The translations under genes were made by a program, and so were the position numbers. The notes beneath the pieces were generated by a model that was not told the DNA's origin, made no database searches, and saw only the letters and a program-made list of their open reading frames with translations. A stretch of 8,694 nucleotides of DNA. Origin: Burkholderiales bacterium. Its GTDB lineage: Bacteria > Pseudomonadota > Gammaproteobacteria > Burkholderiales > Burkholderiaceae_C. The stretch spans positions 1 to 8,694 of the forward strand of contig JAGWTL010000105.1 in NCBI GenBank assembly GCA_028869035.1, given 5' to 3'. Below, piece after piece: positions 1-8,088 of this stretch (position 1 is its first letter; each line of letters begins with the position of its first letter).

Positions 1-65
1 TGACTTTTTTGATCTGCAACGCATCTTGTGAAATGATTGTGAACAGGCCCGAGTCCGAAGTCTAT

Positions 66-105
66 CGCGGCCGCGCGACCCTGGCTTCAGGGCCCTTCGG
101 CCGCG
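66..105. repeat. Nested inverted repeat over the GGDEF pseudogene end
   Basis: CGCGGCC (66-72) is the reverse complement of GGCCGCG (99-105). Inside it, CCCTG (79-83) faces CAGGG (88-92) around a 4-base loop that overlaps the pseudogene's last codon and stop. It could act as a stem at the 3' end of that transcript. It has no T-tract on the minus strand, and such matches are easily met in GC-rich DNA. Confidence 0.3.
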
Positions 106-1472
106 ACGACACCGTTGCGCCCCTGCTGCTTGGCGGCATACAGCGCCTGATCCACCCGTTTCAGGGCGGCCTCAGCCGAGTGGTCATCGGCCGCGATGAG
201 GCCGGCTCCGACGCTGATGCCGTAGCTTATTTCGAGCTTGCCGTAAGGAACCGGGGGGCGTCCCACCTGTTCCCGCAGGCGCTCGGCGAGCGTGCGCAAG
301 CCCTCCAGGTCGGTATTGGGCAGGACCACGACAAACTCTTCACCACCCCAGTGGCCGCCGATGTCGATGCCATGCAACTGCGTACGCAATTGTCCGGCCA
401 GGGCCCGTATGACAGCATCGCCGGAATCGTACCGGTACTGGTCGTTGATGGATTGAAATGGTCGATGTCGATCATCAGCAGGCCCGAGGGTTCGCCGCGC
501 AGGGCCCGCTTCCACTGCTCAGTCATGTACTGTTCACTGATGCGCCGGTTGTTCAAGCCGCTCAGGGCATCGGTGCGCGCCATGACGGCCAGATCGGTAT
601 TGGCCTGTTCCAGTTTGCGGATGAGCTCACTGGACAGGCTCTGCCAGCGCACGAAAAGACGGTAGCCGAAAAAGACCAGAAACAGGATGATGATCGCGAA
701 GATCCAGAAGAACACCCAGTTGGTCGCGCGCATGATTTCGGCGGCCTGGAAGATCGCGGCCCCGTCGCCGGGCGCTATGGCCCGCCCCACCCGGCCGCTC
801 CCCGGGCCGATGGTGACAAAACCATAAGCCAGCGCCCCCAGCAGCATGACGGCAATCAGCCGCAAGACCCGCCGACGCGCCTGCGTGGTCTCCTGCTCAG
901 ATAGGCCGGGTGGCGCAGTGGCCGGCGCATGATGGCCGGCCCACTGGCATACAGCAGGGGCCCGTCGGCAAGGCTCTCCGGAGGAAAGAGCCCAGCCACC
1001 AACCCTGCCAGATCACGAACGCGGCCGTGGTGTCGATGCGATTGGTGCAGCACCAGAGCAGCGCCCCCGCAGAACCGAAGACACTGGCCACGAAATCCAG
1101 CTGGGCGTAGACCAGCAGGGATTCCAGGGGACGAAGGCTGTGTGAGATCGCAATACCCCGGCAAACCACCAGCACGGCAATTCCCAGTGGGTTGGCGCCG
1201 GCGCACAGCATGGCCCGGGCCCAGGGCATGCCCGCTTAAAGTGCCAGCGACAACGTGGCCAGATAGGCCGGGATGGCGCCCCATCACCAGCCGAAACCCA
1301 GGGTCTACCACAGACAGATCAGCAGGAGAAGGTAGATGGTGATGTAGATGTCGACGCCACCGAAAGACAGGGGCAGGCCTGACCACTGCTGGATCACGGT
1401 CATCAGGCCGAGGCCGATGCTGCAGGCCATACTCAGCAGCCAGCCGCGCAAGATCAAGTGCAGGCGCAACAC
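87..1472 (-). pseudogene. Decayed membrane-bound diguanylate cyclase (GGDEF) gene
   Basis: When intact, this would be an inner-membrane enzyme making cyclic di-GMP from two GTP. The first frame starts at a GTG at 1472, with GAGGA about 9 nt upstream, and reads a multi-pass hydrophobic domain. That frame has in-frame stops at 1307-1305 (TAG), 1286-1284 (TGA) and 1238-1236 (TAA). Similarity then moves to a second frame near 955-985 (GPLLYASGPAIM) and to a third near 895-930 (QARRRVLRLIAVM). The third frame encodes two further membrane helices (865-640), a short linker and the GGDEF entry motif TDALSGLNNRR. At about 452-457, a missing base breaks MIDIDHF|SINDQY, and the rest of the GGDEF domain continues in a fourth segment with GGEEF intact at 347-333. 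The Arg of the usual RxxD inhibitory site is His (HGID). The number of lesions argues for real decay rather than one sequencing error. The membrane domain resembles integral-membrane sensor domains, but I cannot name its family. Confidence 0.85.
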
Positions 1473-1608
1473 GGGCCGACTTCCTCACCCGCTTACGATG
1501 GCATGCTCCGGCCTTCCGTTCACGCCGATCCGGGGCCGCCCCATGGAACACACTTTCTGCTATCTTTAGCCGCAACAGAGACAAGTTCAGGGCACGACGG
1601 GGATAGGC

Positions 1609-3444
1609 ATGAGCGGCGCGCTGGTGGGGTTCCGGATCGACGGCACGAAGAAGATGCTGCGGCTGCACGGCGAACGCAGCTGCGAGGGCGTGCTGAACGA
1701 ACTGCTGCGCTATCTGCAAAAGGTCGGCGATGCCCGTCTGCGCAGCTATGCACGCGCGCTGCAGATCATCACCCCGGCGCAGGGGCCCTTCCCCGCCGAA
1801 GCCGCCAGCGCAGCCATCCAGGCCTGCTTCGAGGATCACTTCGGGGAAAGCTGCCGTGTGCACACCAGCTGGGCCGAAACTTTCGCGGCCTTCCCCGGGC
1901 TGGAAGGCTGGCATGCTGGCCTGCCCTATCTGCCGGCCGCCGACATCGACCACTGTGGCGACGTGTGCTGGGGCTTTCTGATCGAGCTTGACGCCAACGA
2001 ACTCCAGATCTTCGTCAACCGCAATGCGCGCTTTCGCTGGCGTGACATGGCCGACACGCAGTCCGCCTACTGTGCCCTGCGCCTGGAACAGGCACGACTG
2101 CTCACCGCACAGGACCTCTCGGCTCTACACGGCCTGTTGCACCAGCACTCCTACTCCGATGGCATTGACCCGCACCTGCCTATGCGCGATGTGGTTTCCG
2201 CCCCCTTCCCTGGTCCCGGCGACTGGCAGGCGCGGCTCCAGCTGGCCCATGGCCGTGTGCGCCTGCTGCTCGAGCGCGGGCCGATCAAGGCCCGGGTCCG
2301 GCAGGTGGGCGAACTGAAATTCGACGATGTCCATTGCGGAGCCCTGCTGCGCGAGGCGCTCGATCCGCCCGTGTTGACGCTGGCGCTGGCCATCTATGGT
2401 CCGGGCGCCAACCTCGGCCAGGTGGCCCATGTGGCGCTGCGGCGGTCACAACTGCCTTTCAGCCCCGGAGAGGGTGGCTTGCCGCTGCTGGACCTGGGCC
2501 TGAGCCCGGGTTCCGGCCTGCAACTGCCTCTGGGGCCGGGGTTTTTCGACGCGGTGCGGACGCGCTTTCTGGACACCGGCATGAGTGCACAGGGCTGGCG
2601 TTTCCTGATCAGGCAGGACCATGCGGTGCTGCGAGCGCTGCTGCAGTTTTTCCCGCCTTCGGCCCGCATCCTGCGCGCTTTCGCCCACTTCATCAACCTG
2701 CTGGCCAGCGCGCTGCAGAACGAAGCCCTGCGGCTTGAACGCTGCCAGCCGGCCCTGCGCGGCATGGAACGCATCCTCGACCGCACACGGGGCCGTCCGG
2801 GCCCTCTGCGCGAGGAAAACGCGCGCATCTTCCTGCGCGCCGTCATGCGCGCCCGCCTGTCGCCGGAGGACGAAGCCAATCTGCCGCACGATGCACAGGA
2901 CGTATCCGATTTTGTCTATTCGCACACGGCCGTGCTCAAGGGGGCGACCTGGCGCTCCCTGTGCCGTCGCTCCGGCGCCTGGCACCGTGCGCTGCTGATC
3001 ACCGTCGATCCCGAGAAAGACGTGCACTGGGCCGCCCTGCTCCCCCGCTACACGGCCGGCCTCTTTCTCGCAGTGGAGCTGGACACCGGCTCTCTGCTGG
3101 CTGAGGAGGGGCTGGAGCAGCGGCACTGCATCGGCACCTACGTCAATGCCTGCGCCAGTGGCGCCACGCGTGTCTTTTCCCTGCGCCGCAACGGCAGGCG
3201 CACGGCGACGATCGAGCTGCAGCGCAACCACGACGGTTCCTGGCGCATGGTCCAGATCCGGGGCAAGGCCAACACGGTGATCCAGGACCCGGCCATGCTC
3301 GATGCGGCCGACCAGGTGGCGCAGGCCTATTCAGAGGCGGCGCAGTTGCGGGCCCATCTTCTGCCCCCGCAGGAAGGGCCGGAAGCCGGCAGCTATGCGC
3401 CCCCGACCTACCTCATCCACCGGCAGGAGCACTGGACGGGCTAA
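1609..3444 (+). CDS. PcfJ-like domain protein, function unknown
   Basis: The protein has 611 residues and no signal peptide or membrane segment, so it is probably cytoplasmic. The recognisable part is C-terminal, about residues 480-565. It holds a Gly-Leu-Glu-Gln-Arg-His-Cys-Ile-Gly-Thr-Tyr block (H506, C507, G509, Y511), then ATRVFSLRR, RTATIEL and a VQIRGKANT block. This HCxGxY...Tiel...Q..G..N pattern is the signature I know from PcfJ-family proteins, named after a gene of the enterococcal conjugative plasmid pCF10; their biochemical role is not established. Residues 1-470 match no family I recognise and are rich in Leu, Ala and Arg. The ATG at 1609 follows a GGGGAT ribosome-binding site by about 6 nt. 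Nothing nearby belongs to a conjugation system: the upstream neighbour is a divergent pseudogene, and guaA converges 15 bp downstream. Codon use and GC match the neighbours, so there is no compositional sign of recent transfer. The family call is fairly sure; the function is unknown. Confidence 0.8.
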   Translation: MSGALVGFRIDGTKKMLRLHGERSCEGVLNELLRYLQKVGDARLRSYARALQIITPAQGPFPAEAASAAIQACFEDHFGESCRVHTSWAETFAAFPGLEGWHAGLPYLPAADIDHCGDVCWGFLIELDANELQIFVNRNARFRWRDMADTQSAYCALRLEQARLLTAQDLSALHGLLHQHSYSDGIDPHLPMRDVVSAPFPGPGDWQARLQLAHGRVRLLLERGPIKARVRQVGELKFDDVHCGALLREALDPPVLTLALAIYGPGANLGQVAHVALRRSQLPFSPGEGGLPLLDLGLSPGSGLQLPLGPGFFDAVRTRFLDTGMSAQGWRFLIRQDHAVLRALLQFFPPSARILRAFAHFINLLASALQNEALRLERCQPALRGMERILDRTRGRPGPLREENARIFLRAVMRARLSPEDEANLPHDAQDVSDFVYSHTAVLKGATWRSLCRRSGAWHRALLITVDPEKDVHWAALLPRYTAGLFLAVELDTGSLLAEEGLEQRHCIGTYVNACASGATRVFSLRRNGRRTATIELQRNHDGSWRMVQIRGKANTVIQDPAMLDAADQVAQAYSEAAQLRAHLLPPQEGPEAGSYAPPTYLIHRQEHWTG

Positions 3445-3459
3445 GCCCGCCCTCGTCGC

Positions 3460-5073
3460 TTACTCCCACTCGATGGTGGCCGGCGGCTTGGAGCTCACGT
3501 CGTAGGTCACGCGGTTGATGCCGCGCACCTCGTTGATGATGCGGCTTGAAATCCTCTTGAGCAGCGCATAGGGCAGCTCGGCCCAGTCGGCTGTCATGAA
3601 GTCGCTGGTCTGCACGGCGCGCAGGGCCACGACGTAGTCGTAGGTGCGGCCGTCGCCCATCACGCCCACGCTCTTGACCGGCAGGAATACCGTGAAGGCC
3701 TGGCTGGTCAGGTCGTACCAGGTCTTGCCGCTGGCCTCGTCCTTGAAGTTGCGCAGTTCCTCGATGAAGATGGCGTCGGCGCGGCGCAGCAATTCGGCGT
3801 ATTCCTTCTTCACCTCGCCCAGGATGCGCACGCCCAGGCCCGGGCCGGGGAAGGGATGGCGGTAGACCATGTCGTGCGGCAGGCCCAGGGCCACGCCGAG
3901 TTCGCGCACTTCGTCCTTGAACAGATCGCGCAGGGGTTCCAGCAGCTTCAGGCCCAGCTGTTCCGGCAGGCCGCCCACGTTGTGATGGCTCTTGATGGTG
4001 ACGGCCTTCTTGCTCTTGGCGCCGCCCGACTCGATGACGTCGGGATAGATGGTGCCCTGGGCCAGCCACTTGGCGCCCTTGGCGCCCTCACCCTTGAGCT
4101 TGGCCGCTTCGGCCTTGAAGACATCGACGAAGAGGCCGCCGATGATCTTGCGCTTCTGCTCGGGTTCGCTGACGCCCGCCAGCCTGCCCAGGAACAGCTC
4201 GCTGGCGTCCACCCGGATGACCTTGGCGTGCAGCTTGCCGGCGAACATGTCCATGACCATGTCGCCCTCGTTCAGGCGCAGCAGGCCGTGGTCGACGAAG
4301 ACGCAGGTCAGCTGGTCGCCTATGGCGCGATGGATCAGCGCCGCCGCCACGGAAGAATCGACACCGCCGGACAGGCCCAGGATGACCTCCTCGTCGCCCA
4401 CCTGCCGGCGGATGGCCTCCACGGCCTCCTTGACGTGGTCGCGCATGACCCAGTCGGCCCGGGTGCCGCAGATCTCAAGCACGAAACGTTCCAGGATCGC
4501 CCTGCCCTGCACGGTGTGCGTGACCTCGGGATGAAACTGCACCGCATAGAAGCGGCGCTGCTCGTCGGCCATGCCGGCGATGGGGCAGCTGGGCGTGGAA
4601 GCCATGAGCTTGAAACCGGGCGGGAAGGCCGTGACCTTGTCGCCGTGGCTCATCCAGACCTTGAGCATGCCGTGCCCTTCGGGCGTCGTGAAGTCGGCGA
4701 TGTCTTTCAGCAAGGCCGTGTGGCCATGGGCCCGCACTTCGGCGTAGCCGAATTCGCGCTGGTGGCCGCTTTCCACCTTGCCGCCGAGCTGCTGGGCCAT
4801 GGTCTGCATGCCGTAGCAGATGCCCAGCACCGGCACACCCAGCTCGAACACGGCCTGCGGCGCCTTGTCGGTGCTTTCCTCGTAGACGCTGGCGTGGCTG
4901 CCGGACAGGATCACGCCCTTGAGCTGGCCGTCGGCGGCGAACTGCCGCACCCACTCATCCGTGACATCACAGGGATGGACCTCGCAATACACATGGGCTT
5001 CGCGCACACGGCGCGCGATCAACTGCGTGACCTGGGAGCCGAAATCGAGGATGAGGATCTTCTGGTGTTGCAT
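3460..5073 (-). CDS. guaA: GMP synthase (glutamine-hydrolysing)
   Basis: GuaA converts XMP to GMP in the cytoplasm, using ATP and ammonia released from glutamine; it is the last step of guanine nucleotide synthesis. The 537 residues are full length. The N-terminal class I glutamine amidotransferase domain (about 5-200) has the nucleophile C86 in GICYGMQ and the His/Glu pair H181 and E183 in FHPEVTHT. The ATP pyrophosphatase domain carries the P-loop SGGVDSS (235-241), and the C-terminal dimerisation domain ends in PPATIEWE. The usual SGGP of the amidotransferase domain reads SGSHAS (57-62), a variant I recall from other Burkholderiales. A tandem repeat of the 9-base unit ggcgccaag (4069-4086) encodes GAKGAK at 330-335. 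guaA lies downstream of guaB on the same strand, 64 bp away, with a terminator-like hairpin between them. The ATG at 5073 fits the family N-terminus, though its ribosome-binding site is weak. Confidence 0.98.
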   Translation of the reverse strand: MQHQKILILDFGSQVTQLIARRVREAHVYCEVHPCDVTDEWVRQFAADGQLKGVILSGSHASVYEESTDKAPQAVFELGVPVLGICYGMQTMAQQLGGKVESGHQREFGYAEVRAHGHTALLKDIADFTTPEGHGMLKVWMSHGDKVTAFPPGFKLMASTPSCPIAGMADEQRRFYAVQFHPEVTHTVQGRAILERFVLEICGTRADWVMRDHVKEAVEAIRRQVGDEEVILGLSGGVDSSVAAALIHRAIGDQLTCVFVDHGLLRLNEGDMVMDMFAGKLHAKVIRVDASELFLGRLAGVSEPEQKRKIIGGLFVDVFKAEAAKLKGEGAKGAKWLAQGTIYPDVIESGGAKSKKAVTIKSHHNVGGLPEQLGLKLLEPLRDLFKDEVRELGVALGLPHDMVYRHPFPGPGLGVRILGEVKKEYAELLRRADAIFIEELRNFKDEASGKTWYDLTSQAFTVFLPVKSVGVMGDGRTYDYVVALRAVQTSDFMTADWAELPYALLKRISSRIINEVRGINRVTYDVSSKPPATIEWE

Positions 5074-5087
5074 ATGCTCTGGAAGTC

Positions 5088-5120
5088 AAAAGCCCGAACT
5101 CCGGTGCGGGGTTCGGGCCT
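5088..5120 (-). terminator. Intrinsic terminator or attenuator between guaB and guaA
   Basis: On the minus strand, arm GCCCGAAC (5118-5111) and arm GTTCGGGC (5099-5092) form a perfect 8-bp stem around an 11-nt loop. A G-U and an A-U pair can extend it at the base. The second arm runs straight into TTTT (5091-5088). This is the classical form of a Rho-independent terminator, 17 nt after the guaB stop. The T-tract ends only 14 nt before the guaA start codon, so there is no room for a guaA promoter after it. guaA must therefore be read through the hairpin or from a promoter upstream of it. The plus strand has no T-tract after the stem, so it acts in one direction. That it terminates transcription is an inference from its form. 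Confidence 0.75.
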
Positions 5121-5137
5121 ATCTGTGTTATTGCCGA

Positions 5138-6607
<1,470 letters not shown>

Positions 6608-6627
6608 GTCTAAGCTCCAAAAAAGAG

Positions 6628-6633
6628 ATTGTA
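6628..6633 (-). promoter_or_regulatory. Candidate guaB promoter (-10 box)
   Basis: The minus strand reads TACAAT at 6633-6628, five of six matches to the sigma-70 -10 consensus. A start site about 7 nt downstream (near 6621) would give guaB a leader of only about 14 nt, with the GGAG ribosome-binding site in it. No good -35 hexamer is found 16-18 bp upstream; the sequence there is CCACAA/CACAAA. The assignment therefore rests on the -10 box and its position in the divergent spacer. Confidence 0.4.
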
Positions 6634-6732
6634 CCCGCCTCGATGCCAGTTTGTGGCGGCCCCAAGACGTGTCCGATGCCTGTCGGCAACAAGGTCTGGG
6701 AAAAATCAGCATGGCAGCGCTACACTGCTGCC

Positions 6733-7212
6733 ATGAAACCGATCCACCCCCTGATCTGCTTGGCCCTGTGTCTCTACGCGCTCGCAGCCAGCGCCCAATG
6801 GCAATGGACGGACAAGGACGGCCGCAAGGTCTTCAGTGACCGGGCGCCGCCGTCCGATATCCCCGAGAAAAACATCCTCAAGCGGCCTGGTGGCCAGGGC
6901 TTCACCCCCCCCGCGCCTGTTGCCGCTCCCGCAGCAGCGCCGGCCGCCTCAAACGGTGTGGACAAGGCTCTGATGGAAAAGATGAAACAGGCCGAGGATG
7001 CAGAAGCAGCCAAACGCAAGGCCGCTGAAGATCGCAACATCCGCGCCATGGCCGAGGCCTGTAGCCGGGCCCAACAAGCCAAATCCGGACTTGATTCGGG
7101 CGTGCGCATGAGCCGCATCAATGAAAAAGGCGAGCGCGAATTCCTTGACGACGCCGCCCGCGCCGTCGAAGGTGAACGCCTGCAGGGCATCATCAACGAA
7201 AACTGCAAGTAG
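6733..7212 (+). CDS. Secreted DUF4124-domain protein
   Basis: This is a 159-residue protein, probably periplasmic. Residues 1-21 form a signal peptide: a Lys near the start, a hydrophobic run LICLALCLYALA, then ASA before Q22 as a likely signal peptidase I site. The mature N-terminus QWQWTDKDGRKVFSDRAPP (22-40) is the DUF4124 motif, a short beta fold of unknown function common in proteobacterial envelope proteins. It is followed by a Pro/Ala linker (about 57-73) and a charged Lys/Glu/Ala-rich stretch (about 75-117) likely to be helical. Two Cys remain after cleavage (C110 and C158) and could form a disulfide. The frame is open from 6643, but the signal peptide fixes the start at 6733; the ribosome-binding site is weak. 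It diverges from guaB and converges on rnfH with 30 bp between stops and no obvious terminator. A gene of this type beside guaB is, to my recollection, common in Burkholderiales; its role is unknown. Confidence 0.88.
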   Translation: MKPIHPLICLALCLYALAASAQWQWTDKDGRKVFSDRAPPSDIPEKNILKRPGGQGFTPPAPVAAPAAAPAASNGVDKALMEKMKQAEDAEAAKRKAAEDRNIRAMAEACSRAQQAKSGLDSGVRMSRINEKGEREFLDDAARAVEGERLQGIINENCK

Positions 7213-7242
7213 CAGAGCCGAGCCTTGTTCCGGGGCGCGGTG

Positions 7243-7578
7243 CTAGCCGCCCGTCTTGACCCCAGCCCGCTTCCGTGCGAAAAGCCCGGCCCGGCCGACA
7301 CCCTGCTCGGCAAAACGCTCGCGTCGGGCCACCTTGGGATCGACGCGCAGGTCCCGGTACACCTCCACCCGGTCCTGGTCACGCAGCACCTGGCTGCGCG
7401 CAACCTTGCGCCCCCAGACCCCCACGACCACCTGCGTCCAATCAACATCGGGGCAGAGCTTGGCCAGGCCGCCGCTTTCCAGGGCCTGGGCCACAGTGGC
7501 GCCGGCCGGCAGGCGCAGGGATATCTCCCTCACCTGGCGCGCGACCGGCGCATAGACCACCAATACGTCGATGTCCAT
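7243..7578 (-). CDS. ratB: RnfH/RatB family protein
   Basis: This is a small 111-residue protein of the RnfH family (UPF0125), which has a ubiquitin-like beta-grasp fold. The diagnostic stretches are MDIDVLVVYA at the start, VREISLRLPAGATVAQAL (a glycine turn before a helix), VGVWGRKV and the C-terminal DRVEVYRDL with basic residues after it. The E. coli homologue RatB (PasI) is encoded beside ratA, as here; some reports treat it as the antitoxin-like partner. The name RnfH comes from genes near rnf electron-transport operons, and no rnf gene is visible here. The ATG at 7578 was chosen because it lies one nucleotide after the ratA stop and matches the family N-terminus. An in-frame ATG at 7590 would overlap ratA by 11 nt, and the open frame to 7680 lies inside ratA. 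A GGGGGC stretch just upstream may be the ribosome-binding site. The family call is sure; the function is not. Confidence 0.9.
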   Translation of the reverse strand: MDIDVLVVYAPVARQVREISLRLPAGATVAQALESGGLAKLCPDVDWTQVVVGVWGRKVARSQVLRDQDRVEVYRDLRVDPKVARRERFAEQGVGRAGLFARKRAGVKTGG

Positions 7579-7579
7579 T

Positions 7580-8023
7580 TCAGCCCCCATAGACCTGCTC
7601 GGCCCGCTTGACGAAGGCGTCCACCAGGCTGGCGGCGATCTTATCGAACACCGGCCCGACCAGCCGGCCCAGCAGGGCATTGGAAAAGCCGTAGTTCAAG
7701 GTCAGCTCGACCTTGCAGGCCCGCTGCCCGCCCTCGCCCACCGGCAGGAAATTCCAGCAGCCTTCGAGCTGTGAAAACGGCCCCTTGACCAGTTCCATCT
7801 TGACCTCGCTACCGGGCACATGGGTGTTGCGGGTGGTAAAGCTTTGATGGATACCGCTGAAAGCGATGCCCACCTCGGCCGTGGCGCCGCCCTCATGGGA
7901 CTCGATGATGCGGGCGTGATCACACCAGGGCAGGAACTCGGGATAGTCGGTCACGCCGGTGACCAATGCGTACATTTCCTGCGGGCTGTACCAGATCAGA
8001 ACGGACTTGTGGACGGTTTTCAT
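7580..8023 (-). CDS. ratA: RatA family START/COQ10-like protein
   Basis: The 147-residue protein belongs to the polyketide cyclase/COQ10 (START-like) family and matches RatA (PasT, YfjG). It opens with MKTVHKSVLIWYS, then has EMYALVTGVTDYPEFLPWC (17-34), the family's most typical segment. Strands with KMELVKGPF and CKVELTLNYGFSN follow, then the closing amphipathic helix FDKIAASLVDAFVKRAEQVY. Members have a hydrophobic pocket. E. coli RatA has been described as a toxin that blocks joining of ribosomal subunits, while eukaryotic and other homologues support coenzyme Q function and respiration; the sequence alone cannot decide between these roles. The start at 8023 follows the family N-terminus. 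An ATG at 8047 is in frame but adds eight residues with no family match. It is co-transcribed with ratB and diverges from smpB, an order also seen in E. coli. Confidence 0.93.
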   Translation of the reverse strand: MKTVHKSVLIWYSPQEMYALVTGVTDYPEFLPWCDHARIIESHEGGATAEVGIAFSGIHQSFTTRNTHVPGSEVKMELVKGPFSQLEGCWNFLPVGEGGQRACKVELTLNYGFSNALLGRLVGPVFDKIAASLVDAFVKRAEQVYGG

Positions 8024-8052
8024 AGAATGCTGGACTTGCAGGCCCAAACGGA

Positions 8053-8058
8053 ATTGTA
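8053..8058 (-). promoter_or_regulatory. Possible ratA -10 box
   Basis: In the 65-bp spacer between ratA and smpB, the minus strand reads TACAAT at 8058-8053, the same hexamer as in front of guaB. A start near 8046 would give ratA a leader of about 23 nt and would exclude translation from the ATG at 8047. No clear -35 box is visible 17 bp upstream. I see no comparably good plus-strand -10 box for smpB here, only weak AT-poor matches. Confidence 0.3.
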
Positions 8059-8088
8059 AGTTTGCTGCCCGCCCCCATTTGAGATTCC

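Noticed and set aside
4..10. T-run at the left edge as the end of a plus-strand terminator
   Set aside because: Any stem would lie outside the window, so nothing can be shown.
9..665. 218-codon plus-strand open frame
   Set aside because: It lies opposite the GGDEF remains, whose motifs are clear on the minus strand, and shows no family features.
1473..1608. Promoter for the PcfJ-like gene (TATCTT near 1560)
   Set aside because: It is four of six matches with no -35 partner at the right distance; too weak to list.
856..1953. 365-codon minus-strand open frame spanning the pseudogene and the start of the PcfJ-like gene
   Set aside because: Only its last 40 codons or so look like real protein (the displaced membrane segment GPLLYASGPAIM); the rest is Arg/Pro/His-rich shadow of the true frames.
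6608..6712. Longer guaB starting at 6712
   Set aside because: The extra 35 residues match nothing in IMP dehydrogenase, and the ribosome-binding site and -10 box support 6607.
7213..7242. Bidirectional terminator between the DUF4124 gene and ratB
   Set aside because: The 30-bp gap has no convincing stem and no T-tract.
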